A stretch of 47,470 bases of DNA from Nocardiopsis prasina DSM 43845 (GCF_000341265.1 NZ_ANAE01000108.1:11762-59231); one strand, 5' to 3'. Shown: positions 24,447-33,510, counted from the first letter of the stretch. Notes: generated by a model not told the origin, from the letters alone. Numbers and translations are program-made.

Positions 24447-25870
24447 CCACAGGACCCAACGCCGACACCCTGGTGATCTTCGGAGTGACCGGTGACCTCG
24501 CCCGGAAGTACCTCATGCCCGCCCTGTACCACCTGGCGGAACGGGAGGAGCTGCGCACCCGGATCGTGGGGGTGGCCAAGTCCGACTGGGACACCGGGGA
24601 GTTGCGGCGGCGCACTCGCGAGGCCGTCACCGAGCACCTGGCCGAGACCGGCTCCGAGGCCTCTACCGCCCTGGACGAGTCCGTCTTGCGGTCCCTGACC
24701 GACCGGATGACGCTGGTCACCGGCGACCTCAACGACCCCGGCACCTACGCGGACCTCGCCGCGACCCTGCCCGACGGTTCCCACACCGCCCACTACCTGG
24801 CGGTGCCGCCCGCGCTGTTCACCACGGTGGCCCGCGCCCTGGCGGACGCCGGGCTCAACCGTGACGCCCGCCTGGTGGTGGAGAAGCCCTTCGGCCATGA
24901 CCTCGCCTCGGCCCGCGAACTCCACCGCGCCCTCCTGGAGTGCTTCCCCTCGGAGAGCCTCTACCTCGTCGACCACTTCCTGGGCGAGGAACCCGTCAGG
25001 GGGCTGCCGGTGACCCGGTTCGGCAACACCCTGCTGGAGCCCGTGTGGAACCGGGCCTACGTGGACAACGTGCAGATCACCATGGCCGAGGACTTCGGGG
25101 TGGACGACCGGGGGTCCTTCTACGACGCCGCAGGGGCGGTCCGGGACGTGTTCCAGAACCACCTGCTCCAGCTGTTCGCGCTGCTCACCATGGACGCGCC
25201 GGTCTCCACCGACCCCTCGGTGGTCAAGGACGAGAAGCTGCGCCTGCTGCGCGCCGTGCGCACCATCGAACCGGCCGAAGCGATCCGGGGCCGCTACGAC
25301 GGCTACCTCGGCACGGAGGGGGTGGGCCCCGGCTCCACCACGGAGACCTTCTTCGCGCTGCGCATGTGGGTGGACAACCGACGCTGGGCGGGCGTGCCCT
25401 TCTACGTTCGCTCGGGCAAGCACATGCCCCTCACCTCATGGGAGGTGGTGGCCGAGCTGAAGCGCCCCGCCGCCGACCTCTACCCGGGGCCCGCCAACCT
25501 GGTCCGCTTCCAGTTGGAGCCGTGGTCCGGGGTGACCTTCGAGATGCTGCTCAACGAACCCGGTGCGGAGAGCGATTCGGCGGCACGCCTCGTGCTCGGG
25601 GCCGACGTGGAACGCCAGCTGGGCCGGGGGCACGAGGCCTACGACCACGTGCTGCACGGCGCCGTGGTGGGCAGCCCGGAGCAGTTCGTGCGCTTCGACG
25701 TGGTTGAGGAGTCGTGGCGGATCGTCGACCCGCTGATGGACTCGGCGACGGAGCCCGAACCCTATCCCCGGGGCTCCTACGGACCGGAGTCCGCTCAGGT
25801 GCTCCCGGGTCCGCAGGGCTGGCACCAACTGGCCGACGCGATCCGTCCGCACGGGCCCGCCCAGGGTTGA
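24443..25870 (+). CDS. Glucose-6-phosphate dehydrogenase family protein
   Basis: 475 residues from the ATG at 24443. The NADP-binding loop is GVTGDLARKYL near residue 14 and 'VVEKPFGHDL' is intact. The substrate motif, normally DHYLGKE, reads D177-H-F-L-G-E182-E: the catalytic-site His178 is kept but the lysine is Glu. 'YVRSGKHMP' keeps the second substrate-binding lysine region. The enzyme would oxidise glucose 6-phosphate in the oxidative pentose phosphate pathway. The Lys-to-Glu change may alter its substrate. No opcA, transaldolase or transketolase gene is adjacent, so this may be a secondary paralogue of zwf. Confidence 0.88.
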   Translation: MTTGPNADTLVIFGVTGDLARKYLMPALYHLAEREELRTRIVGVAKSDWDTGELRRRTREAVTEHLAETGSEASTALDESVLRSLTDRMTLVTGDLNDPGTYADLAATLPDGSHTAHYLAVPPALFTTVARALADAGLNRDARLVVEKPFGHDLASARELHRALLECFPSESLYLVDHFLGEEPVRGLPVTRFGNTLLEPVWNRAYVDNVQITMAEDFGVDDRGSFYDAAGAVRDVFQNHLLQLFALLTMDAPVSTDPSVVKDEKLRLLRAVRTIEPAEAIRGRYDGYLGTEGVGPGSTTETFFALRMWVDNRRWAGVPFYVRSGKHMPLTSWEVVAELKRPAADLYPGPANLVRFQLEPWSGVTFEMLLNEPGAESDSAARLVLGADVERQLGRGHEAYDHVLHGAVVGSPEQFVRFDVVEESWRIVDPLMDSATEPEPYPRGSYGPESAQVLPGPQGWHQLADAIRPHGPAQG

Positions 25871-25896
25871 CCCCCGGGGATCCCGGAAAGAGCGAA

Positions 25897-25926
25897 ACCG
25901 GGCGGCCCCCATGGGGACCGCCCGGT
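25897..25926. terminator. Bidirectional terminator between G6PD and groEL
   Basis: ACCGGGCGG at 25897-25905 pairs perfectly with CCGCCCGGT at 25918-25926. The 12-nt interior contains a CCCCATGGGG palindrome. It lies in the 124-bp gap between two convergent genes. Confidence 0.7.
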
Positions 25927-25994
25927 CGTCGCGGGCGAGGTCGCGTATCCGGACCTCAGGCGCCTACGGGCTCGCGCCCGGTGTCACGGACCTG

Positions 25995-27752
<1,758 letters not shown>

Positions 27753-27779
27753 TTAGCACTCGGTAAAGGTGAGTGCTAA
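27753..27779. promoter_or_regulatory. CIRCE operator 1 (HrcA box), perfect
   Basis: TTAGCACTC at 27753-27761, a 9-nt spacer, then GAGTGCTAA at 27771-27779. This is an exact match to the CIRCE consensus, about 127 bp upstream of the groEL start codon. Confidence 0.97.
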
Positions 27780-27791
27780 CCACTCCCTTTT

Positions 27792-27818
27792 TTAGCACTC
27801 GACCAAGGAGAGTGCAAA
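27792..27818. promoter_or_regulatory. CIRCE operator 2 (HrcA box), one mismatch
   Basis: TTAGCACTC at 27792-27800, a 9-nt spacer, then GAGTGCAAA at 27810-27818, one base off consensus. It is 39 bp from the first box, centre to centre, and 12 bp separate the two boxes. Two HrcA dimers could bind on nearly the same face or across the promoter. Confidence 0.93.
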
Positions 27819-27914
27819 CGATGTGGTCACGATTTCCCCAGCTTCGGAAACAGCCCTGAACAGCGCGGACTTCCCTCCACAGGGCGGTTTGAGCGCTCGG
27901 CGAACAACGGACGA

Positions 27915-27963
27915 ACCCCTGGTGACCGGGTGGCCAGGTTCTGCCAGCCCGGTGACCAGGGGT
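27915..27963 (-). terminator. Hairpin overlapping the left permease-end copy
   Basis: ACCCCTGGTGACCGGGTGGC at 27915-27934 pairs with 27943-27963 with one mismatch and one bulge. The right arm is the first 21 bp of the duplicated permease end; the copy at 29324 has no matching left arm. This suggests the left copy keeps the original downstream context and terminator of the permease gene. Confidence 0.55.
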
Positions 27964-28115
27964 CCGCGTCCGCCCGGGTTCAGCCGTTGAGGCGCCGCAT
28001 CGACCGGGCGCCCACGGCCAGGGCCGGTCATCACCACGGCCACGCCCCAGCCGACCAGGACCGTGCCATCCCACGCCCCGCCCCCGAACAGCACGCGCGC
28101 GGCGTCCACCACGTG
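27943..28115 (-). pseudogene. Displaced 3' end of the ABC permease gene
   Basis: This 173-bp stretch matches 29324-29501 with four substitutions and one 5-nt deletion. It encodes the last 46 or so codons of the permease ('HVVDAARVLFGGGAWDGTVL...') plus 37 bp downstream. The 5-nt deletion shifts the frame, and the rest of the gene is missing. It is a direct repeat of the functional end, with the same strand and direction. Confidence 0.9.
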
Positions 28116-28276
28116 GGTCCACCGGCCAAAGCCTTCGATGGCCACAACTCCACGGACGGCTCGACACGCTCGACCCAGCCACATCAGTGGGTCCGTGCCC
28201 GCCTCGGCACACCGGCAACACTCCGAGGTGGCGGGCCTCCCGCACCCAACAGCTACCGAGTGGCGGAGGGGGCTTC

Positions 28277-28317
28277 TCGACAAACCGTGTGGGCGTCCCT
28301 ACACTTTCACGTGTAGG
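28277..28317 (+). promoter_or_regulatory. Promoter with overlapping palindromic operator
   Basis: TCGACA at 28277-28282 and TACACT at 28300-28305 are spaced by exactly 17 bp, close to the standard vegetative pattern. CCTACAC at 28298-28304 and GTGTAGG at 28311-28317 form a perfect inverted repeat with a 6-nt spacer over the -10 box. A repressor bound there would block the promoter of the gene at 28343. Confidence 0.6.
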
Positions 28318-28342
28318 AAGCCATACACACAGGGAGGCTGAG

Positions 28343-29086
28343 GTGAAGGCTCACGTCACTGCGGGCCGAGAGATCCGATACCTTCCCTCGGACCAGGTCC
28401 GCGTCGAGCTCGGCACCCACATGGCCTGGGTGACACGCACGAAGGGCACAGTGGTCATCACCGATGACGGAGTCCCGGACGGCCGCCTGGTACCCCCCGA
28501 GTTGGTGGCGGCAGCCGAGCTCATCGTGGCCCACACCCAAGGCGTTCGTCTGGCGCGCGCCCGCTGGGGCGCCACCCGAGGCGAGGCCACCACCCACGGC
28601 CCCCAAGGGCTCACCAACCGAGGCGTGCTCACGGCCGTTCTGGTCGACCAGCCGACCGCGGCCGCGCTTGAACGACGACTGCCGGTGCTGACCTTCGCCG
28701 AACTCACCTTGACCGACCACGGCATCATGCTGGCCGACGACATGCCCGTCGCCCCCGGCTCCTACGCCCTGCCGGACGGCAAGGTCGTCCACGTGGACGC
28801 CCCCCAACGAAAGGAAGACCCCATGCGACGCGACCAGGCAGTGCTCTACGACCCGAGCACCTCCGACGAGGTGATCCGAGAGGTCCTGGACGAGACCGCA
28901 GCCCGAGCGACGGGGGTCCACATGCGCGCGGCCCGTGCCGCCACCAGCCCGGCAGCCGCACAGAAGCACAAGGCCTCAATGAGGCAGGCCTGGAAGCTCA
29001 AGGGCGACTTCTCCCTCACCCGGGAGCAGATGGTGGAGCACATCCTGCGCACCCAGGAGGACCTGTCCCGCCTGGAGAAGGGGTAG
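28343..29086 (+). CDS. Hypothetical protein in the repeat-flanked segment
   Basis: 247 residues from a GTG at 28343, with AGGGAGG five bases upstream, a strong ribosome-binding site. I do not recognise a family. The N-terminal 60 residues look like beta-strands ('EIRYLPSDQVRVELGTHMAW', 'GTVVITDDGV'). The middle is mixed. The C-terminal 90 residues are helical and charged, with 'STSDEVIREVLDETAAR' and 'LTREQMVEHILRTQEDLSRL'. No signal peptide or membrane helix is present. The base composition is slightly less GC-rich than its neighbours, in line with foreign origin. Its own promoter and operator lie just upstream. Confidence 0.75.
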   Translation: MKAHVTAGREIRYLPSDQVRVELGTHMAWVTRTKGTVVITDDGVPDGRLVPPELVAAAELIVAHTQGVRLARARWGATRGEATTHGPQGLTNRGVLTAVLVDQPTAAALERRLPVLTFAELTLTDHGIMLADDMPVAPGSYALPDGKVVHVDAPQRKEDPMRRDQAVLYDPSTSDEVIREVLDETAARATGVHMRAARAATSPAAAQKHKASMRQAWKLKGDFSLTREQMVEHILRTQEDLSRLEKG

Positions 29087-29323
29087 TCGGTAGCCGACCC
29101 CAACCCTTACGAGGTGGGACCCGCAGAACTGCGGGCGATACGCCGACACCCTCACCACGCTGCTTGCCGACCACGACATGGAGCACCGGTGCGAGTTGGA
29201 CACAGGGCACCGCCCGCAGCCGCCTGCCCCTCCTGGGGTTACCTGGAGTCCTAGGGAAGACCTGCTCACTGACTCGATAGCTACCTGGAGTTGGTCTCGC
29301 ACGAGGTCTTCGCGAAGCACTCC
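29087..29323 (+). other. Decayed coding fragment after the hypothetical gene
   Basis: Directly after the stop codon the sequence reads 'VADPNPYEVGPAELRA' in one frame. About 45 bp on it continues as 'YADTLTTLLADHDMEHRCEL' in another. Neither part has a start codon with a ribosome-binding site. The two together look like a short helical protein broken by a frameshift. The rest, to 29323, shows nothing recognisable. Confidence 0.35.
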
Positions 29324-29501
29324 GCCAGCCCGGTGACCAGGGGTCCTCGTCCGCCCGGGTTCAGCCGTTGAGGCGGCGCATGGACCGGGCGCCCACGGCC
29401 AGGGCCAGCACGGTCATCACCACAGCCACGCCCCAGCCGACCAGGACCGTGCCATCCCACGCCCCGCCCCCGAACAGCACGCGCGCGGCGTCCACCACGT
29501 G
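29324..29501 (-). repeat. Direct repeat, functional copy of the permease 3' end
   Basis: A 178-bp segment matching 27943-28115 at roughly 97% apart from a 5-nt gap. It contains the stop codon of the ABC permease at 29361 and 37 bp beyond it. Identity ends sharply at both sides, at 'GCCAGCCCGG' on the left and 'CCACGTG' on the right. Confidence 0.9.
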
Positions 29502-30155
29502 CGCCACCGGGTTGAACCGCGACAGCGTGTACAGCCACCCCGGGGCCAGCTCCATCGGCAGCAGCACGCCGGAGAGCAGCATGAGCGGCATCATGACCGT
29601 CTGGATGATGGGAGCGAACACGTAGGTCTGCTTGGCGAGCATCGCCGCCAGGTAGGACAGCGTGGCCAGCCCGACCCCCAGCACCCCCAGCAGCGCGAAG
29701 CCGACCAGAGCCCCCGACAGGGTGGTCCGGAAGCCGAACGGCAGCACCAGGAGCAGGATCAGCAGCATCTGCGCCAGCACGATCACGAGGTCGCGCAGGA
29801 CCCGGCCGAGCAGCAGCGCCACCCGGCTGGTCGGGGTGGCGAGCATCCGCTCGTGCGCCCCCGAGGCCATCTCGGGCAGCAGCCCGAACCCGGCGAACCC
29901 CGCGGTGAACAGGGAGAGCATCACGAACAGGCCCGGCACGAACCATTGCCACGGGTTCTCCCCCTCAGCGCCCGCCAGGCCGGTGAGCAGCGGCGCGAAC
30001 AGCACCAGGTACAGCAGCGGCTGGAGCATCCCGAAGGCGATCATGAACGGCCGGTGCCAGACGGGGCGCATCTGCCGGGCGAACACGGTGCCGGTGTCGC
30101 GGAGCACGCCCGCGACCCCTGCCGGGCGAGCCGGGGCGTCGGTCGTGGTGGTCAC
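29361..30155 (-). CDS. ABC-2 type exporter permease
   Basis: 264 residues from the GTG/ATG at 30155, overlapping the ATPase gene stop codon by 4 bp (ATGA). Six hydrophobic helices are visible. The family pattern 'FGLLPEMASGAHERMLATPTSRVALLLGRVLRDL' between helices 2 and 3, 'LPMELAPGWLYTLSRFNPVAHVVDAAR' near residue 215 and the final helix fit the daunorubicin-resistance DrrB type. With the upstream ATPase it should form a drug or lipid exporter. The 3' end is duplicated 1.4 kb away. The gene has no clear terminator of its own before 29324. Confidence 0.93.
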   Translation of the reverse strand: MTTTTDAPARPAGVAGVLRDTGTVFARQMRPVWHRPFMIAFGMLQPLLYLVLFAPLLTGLAGAEGENPWQWFVPGLFVMLSLFTAGFAGFGLLPEMASGAHERMLATPTSRVALLLGRVLRDLVIVLAQMLLILLLVLPFGFRTTLSGALVGFALLGVLGVGLATLSYLAAMLAKQTYVFAPIIQTVMMPLMLLSGVLLPMELAPGWLYTLSRFNPVAHVVDAARVLFGGGAWDGTVLVGWGVAVVMTVLALAVGARSMRRLNG

Positions 30156-31117
30156 TGGTCCTCCTCGCGCAGGCTGCGGCCGGTCAGGGTCAGGAACACG
30201 TCGTCCAGAGTGGGTCGCTGCACCTGGACGGTGCGCAGGTCGAGGTCGGCGGCGTCGAGGGCGCGTAGCAGCTCCGGCAGAACGGAGTCGCCCCGGGCCA
30301 CACGGAAGCGCACCTCGTGGTCGGCTCCCCCGTGGACCCGGGCGCCGCCGTCCGGGGCGACCCGCTCAGCCACCTCGACGGCGCCCCGGGCCTGCTTCTC
30401 GTCCGCGAGGACGAGGCTGACCAGGTCTCCGGAGACGCGGCCCTTGAGCTCGTCGGGAGCACCGTCCGCGATCACCCGTCCGTGGTCGATGACCAGGACC
30501 CGCTCGGCGGCGGAGTCGGCCTCGTCCAGGTAGTGGGTGGTGAGCACCACGGTCGTGCCGAACTCCTCCCGCAGACGCGTGACGTGGTCCCACAGATTGG
30601 CCCGGCTGTGCGGGTCCAGGCCGGTGGAGGGTTCGTCTAGGAAGAGCAGCCCGGGCCGGTGCACCAGGCCCATGGCGATGTCGAGCCTGCGCCGCTGCCC
30701 GCCGGAGAGCGTGGTGACGTCGCGCCCGGCGGCGGCAGTGAGGTCGAGCATCTCCAGCAGGTCGTCGGCCCGGCGGCGGGCGGTGCGCCGGTCGAGCCCG
30801 TAGAGGAGCCCCTGGGAGTACAGCTCGTCGCGGACGCGCTGGTCGTCCGAGGCCCCGTGGCCCTGCCCGACGAACCCGATCCGGCGGCGGACCTCGGCGG
30901 GTTCGGTGCGTACGTCGCGTCCGGCGACGGTGGCCGTTCCGGAGGTGGGTTCGAGGAGGGTGGTGAGCATGCGCAGGGTGGTGGACTTGCCCGCCCCGTT
31001 CGGCCCGAGGAGCGCGACGGTCTCGCCCTCGGCGACGTCGATGTCGACGCCCCGGACCGCCTCGACGGTCTCCTTGCCCACCCGGAAGTGCCGGGTGAGT
31101 TCGCGTGTGTGGATCAT
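30152..31117 (-). CDS. ABC exporter ATP-binding protein (DrrA type)
   Basis: 321 residues from the ATG at 31117, with GGAGAGG upstream; an extension to 31156 would read through the operator and is rejected. Walker A is G38-PNGAGKS-T46, signature L137-S-G-G-Q141, Walker B D161-E162 and switch H195. The C-terminal 100 residues ('LRTVQVQRPTLDDVFLTLTGRSLREE') are the extension typical of DrrA-like ATPases. It drives the permease encoded next, with which it overlaps by 4 bp. A twin inverted repeat just upstream and a PadR gene before that predict substrate-induced expression. Confidence 0.96.
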   Translation of the reverse strand: MIHTRELTRHFRVGKETVEAVRGVDIDVAEGETVALLGPNGAGKSTTLRMLTTLLEPTSGTATVAGRDVRTEPAEVRRRIGFVGQGHGASDDQRVRDELYSQGLLYGLDRRTARRRADDLLEMLDLTAAAGRDVTTLSGGQRRRLDIAMGLVHRPGLLFLDEPSTGLDPHSRANLWDHVTRLREEFGTTVVLTTHYLDEADSAAERVLVIDHGRVIADGAPDELKGRVSGDLVSLVLADEKQARGAVEVAERVAPDGGARVHGGADHEVRFRVARGDSVLPELLRALDAADLDLRTVQVQRPTLDDVFLTLTGRSLREEDQ

Positions 31118-31125
31118 CGGCCTCT

Positions 31126-31193
31126 CCGTATTAAAACTTGAATACACGGGCCACACTGCACCATGGGTCGGGAATATTCAAGTTTTAATACGG
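31126..31193. promoter_or_regulatory. Twin PadR-type operator, 19-bp perfect inverted repeat
   Basis: CCGTATTAAAACTTGAATA at 31126-31144 is the exact reverse complement of 31175-31193, with 30 bp between. Each arm is itself an imperfect palindrome of the form TATTnAAnnTTnAATA. The AT-rich arms stand out in a 72% GC setting. One arm lies against the ATPase ribosome-binding site and the other about 60 bp upstream. The site lies between the PadR gene and the exporter it probably controls. Confidence 0.85.
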
Positions 31194-31231
31194 GGCTGCT
31201 GGAACCTGGTGCGGCAGAGGTTCGACGCGGC

Positions 31232-31813
31232 TCAGACCGGTGGCAGACCGAAGGCGTGCGGACTGTCGTCGGCCATCACGTACTCCCCCGCCTCCAGGGA
31301 GGAGATCAGCCGCCGCGTCCACTCCGCGCCGGAGTCGAGCGAGGACTCCCAGAGCCGGTAGAGCTCGCGCACGTGTGGCGGCTTGCCCCACGCGGACTCG
31401 GAGAGGTCCGTCGCTTCACGGACCCCGTCCGCGTTCTTCTCCAGCCACTCCAGCCGCTCCCGCAGCAGACCGATCACGTCGGCGCGCGGCAGGCTGGTCA
31501 TCAGGGTGATCCCGGCGCACAGGAGGGCGTGGTCCTCGGTGATGCTCAGCGCCTTGCGCAGGAGCCGGTCGAACTCCGCCTCGCCCTCCTCCGTGATCTC
31601 GTAGGAGGTGCGGTCGGTCACCTCGCCCTCAGCCACGAACTCGCGGAGTCTTCCCTGTTCGGAGAGCTTGCGGAGCGCGTGGTAGAGCGAGCCCCACTTG
31701 ACGTTGGCCCACTCCTCGGCGCCCCAGTCCATCAGTTCGCGGCCCACCCGGTAACCGTGTGCCTGCCCGTGGACGCGCACCACACCGAGCACCAACAACC
31801 GCGTCGCCGACAT
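31232..31813 (-). CDS. PadR-family transcriptional regulator
   Basis: 193 residues from the ATG at 31813, with GAGGG upstream; a GTG at 31819 is also possible. The N-terminal winged helix shows 'LLVLGVVRVHGQAHGYRVGREL', 'WGSLYHALRKLSEQGRL' and 'SYEITEEGEAEFDRLL', the PadR pattern. The C-terminal half is a helical dimerisation domain of the longer PadR group (Vir/PF10400-like). It lies upstream of the exporter genes on the same strand, with the twin operator in the gap. I infer that it represses the exporter and is released by the exported compound, as LmrR does for LmrCD. Confidence 0.93.
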   Translation of the reverse strand: MSATRLLVLGVVRVHGQAHGYRVGRELMDWGAEEWANVKWGSLYHALRKLSEQGRLREFVAEGEVTDRTSYEITEEGEAEFDRLLRKALSITEDHALLCAGITLMTSLPRADVIGLLRERLEWLEKNADGVREATDLSESAWGKPPHVRELYRLWESSLDSGAEWTRRLISSLEAGEYVMADDSPHAFGLPPV

Positions 31814-31871
31814 CGCCACCCTCGTCCCCTGGAGAATCTCCCTCCCAGGTTACGAGGGTCCGGACACGCGG

Positions 31872-31901
31872 CGGGGCGGGCACCGACCGGTGCCCGCCCC
31901 G
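31872..31901 (-). terminator. Terminator after the sulfur-carrier gene
   Basis: GGGGCGGGCACC at 31873-31884 pairs perfectly with GGTGCCCGCCCC at 31889-31900 around a 4-nt loop, plus one flanking C-G pair. It sits 25 bp downstream of the stop codon at 31926 and ends the threonine synthase/sulfur-carrier transcript. Confidence 0.75.
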
Positions 31902-31925
31902 TGGTCCGCCCACTGCTCGTGCGGG

Positions 31926-32204
31926 TCAGCAGCCCCCGGCGACGGCGGGGATGATCGAGATCTGCTGGCCGTCCCGGACCTCGGTCTGGAGGCCCTTCTC
32001 AAAGCGGACGTCCTCGTCGCCGACGTAGACGTTGACGAAGCGGCGGACCTTGCCGCCGTCGTCGAGCACGCGGGCGAGGATGCCCGGGTGGTTCGCCTCC
32101 AGGTGGTCGAGGACCTCGGCCAGGGTGCCGCCCTCGGCGGTCACCTCGGACGCGTCGTTGGTGTAGGTGCGCAGGATGGTGGGCACGCGGACGCTGACGC
32201 TCAT
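31926..32204 (-). CDS. CysO/MoaD-like sulfur-carrier protein ending in Gly-Gly-Cys
   Basis: 92 residues from the ATG at 32204. The ubiquitin-like fold is recognisable, with 'VRVPTILRTYT', 'LAEVLDHLEANHPGI', 'RFVNVYVGDEDVRF' and 'ISIIPAVAGGC'. It closely resembles mycobacterial CysO, which ends in AVAGG. Here one extra cysteine follows the diglycine. Carriers of this type must end in free GG to be adenylated and thiocarboxylated, so the last residue would have to be removed by a JAMM-type peptidase such as Mec. It is 46 bp downstream of threonine synthase in the same operon. No CysM or Mec gene is in the window. Confidence 0.92.
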   Translation of the reverse strand: MSVSVRVPTILRTYTNDASEVTAEGGTLAEVLDHLEANHPGILARVLDDGGKVRRFVNVYVGDEDVRFEKGLQTEVRDGQQISIIPAVAGGC

Positions 32205-32250
32205 GGTGTTCGTACTCCCGGGTGGGTGGTGGACGTGGGGCGGGTCCGGG

Positions 32251-33510
32251 TCAGGCCAGGCCCTCGGCCTTGAAGGCCTCCAGGGACGGCTTGATCGTGG
32301 CGGTGACGCCCGAGTCGACGGCGTTGAGGGTCTTGAGCCCGTCGCCGGTGTTGACGATGACCGTCTCCGCCTCGGGGTCGAGCCTGCCCTCGCGGACCAG
32401 CTTGCGCAGGACACCGGTGGTCACACCGCCCGCGGTCTCCGCGAAGATCCCCTCCGTGCGGGCCAGCAGCTTGATGGCGTCGACGATCTCGTCGTCACCC
32501 ACGTGTTCGATCGCCCCGCCGGTGCGGTTGGCGATGTCCAGCACGTACGGGCCGTCCGCGGGGTTGCCGATCGCCAGCGACTTGGCGATGGTGTCCGGCT
32601 TGACCGGCTGGATGACGTCGTGCCCGTCGGCCCAGGCGCGGGCGACCGGCGAGCAGCCCGTGGCCTGCGCGCCGAACACCTTGTAGGGGCGGTCCTCGAC
32701 GAGGCCGACCCGGATCAGCTCCTGGAAGCCCTTGTCGATCTTGGTGAGCTGCGAGCCGGAGGCGATCGGGATGACGATCTGCTCGGGCAGGCGCCAGCCG
32801 AGCTGCTCGGCGATCTCGTAGGCCAGCGTCTTGGAGCCCTCGGCGTAGTACGGCCGCAGGTTGACGTTGGTGAAGCCCCAGCTCTCGCCCGCCTCGTCGC
32901 CGATGAGCTCGGAGCAGAAGCGGTTGACGTCGTCGTAGTTGCCGTCGATGGCCACGACCTTCCCGCCGTAGACGGCGGCCATCACGACCTTGCCCTCCTC
33001 CAGACCGGCCGGAATGAACACGCACGAGTCGAATCCGGCACGCGCGGCGGCGGCACCCACGGCACCGGCGAGGTTGCCGGTGGAGGAGCAGGAGAGGGTG
33101 GTGAACCCGAAGGTGCGGGCGGCCTCGACGGCGATCGCGACCACGCGGTCCTTGAAGGAGTGCGTGGGGTTGGCGGAGTCGTCCTTGACGTGCAGGGAGC
33201 GCAGGCCGAGTTCGGCGGCGAGGCGGTCGGCCCGGACGAGGGGGGTGAGGCCGGGGTTCATGTTGGGCAGGTCGGCCACGTTGTCGGGGACCGGGAGGAG
33301 GGAGCGGTAGCGCCAGATGTTCTTGGGGCCGCTCTCGATCTGCTCGCGGGTGACGGGCCCGAAGTCGTAGGCGATCTCCAGGGGGCCGAAACAGAACTGG
33401 CAGGCGAAGCTCGGCGAGAGTTCGTAGCGCTCACCGCACTCCCGACAGGACAGCGCGGTCCCGGGGCCGAAGGCGCGAACGGAGGTGGGTTCAGCGGCGG
33501 CAATCGCCAT
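32251..33510 (-). CDS. thrC: Threonine synthase
   Basis: 420 residues from the ATG at 33510; a GTG at 33546 would add twelve. It is a PLP enzyme of the fold-type II family converting O-phosphohomoserine to threonine. The PLP lysine is K120 in 'NPTHSFKDRVV', and the phosphate-binding loop is 'SCSSTGNLAGAVGAAAAR'. The N-terminus carries two CxxC pairs ('CRECGERY' and 'CQFCFG'), a zinc-ribbon-like feature of this group. It heads an operon with the CysO-like gene; association of these two is common in actinomycetes. No other threonine gene is nearby. A role tied to sulfur transfer, instead of threonine, cannot be excluded. Confidence 0.93.
   Translation of the reverse strand: MAIAAAEPTSVRAFGPGTALSCRECGERYELSPSFACQFCFGPLEIAYDFGPVTREQIESGPKNIWRYRSLLPVPDNVADLPNMNPGLTPLVRADRLAAELGLRSLHVKDDSANPTHSFKDRVVAIAVEAARTFGFTTLSCSSTGNLAGAVGAAAARAGFDSCVFIPAGLEEGKVVMAAVYGGKVVAIDGNYDDVNRFCSELIGDEAGESWGFTNVNLRPYYAEGSKTLAYEIAEQLGWRLPEQIVIPIASGSQLTKIDKGFQELIRVGLVEDRPYKVFGAQATGCSPVARAWADGHDVIQPVKPDTIAKSLAIGNPADGPYVLDIANRTGGAIEHVGDDEIVDAIKLLARTEGIFAETAGGVTTGVLRKLVREGRLDPEAETVIVNTGDGLKTLNAVDSGVTATIKPSLEAFKAEGLA

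Larger units (their letters stand above)
28116..29323. mobile_element. Possible integrative-element remnant flanked by 170-bp direct repeats
   Basis: About 1.2 kb lies between two direct copies of the permease 3' end. It holds one intact unrecognised gene (28343-29086) with its own promoter, and a decayed fragment after it. There is no integrase or transposase. The layout matches integration into the 3' end of a gene, with one copy restoring the gene and the other left displaced, followed by loss of most of the element. A simple tandem duplication with later change is the alternative. Confidence 0.5.
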
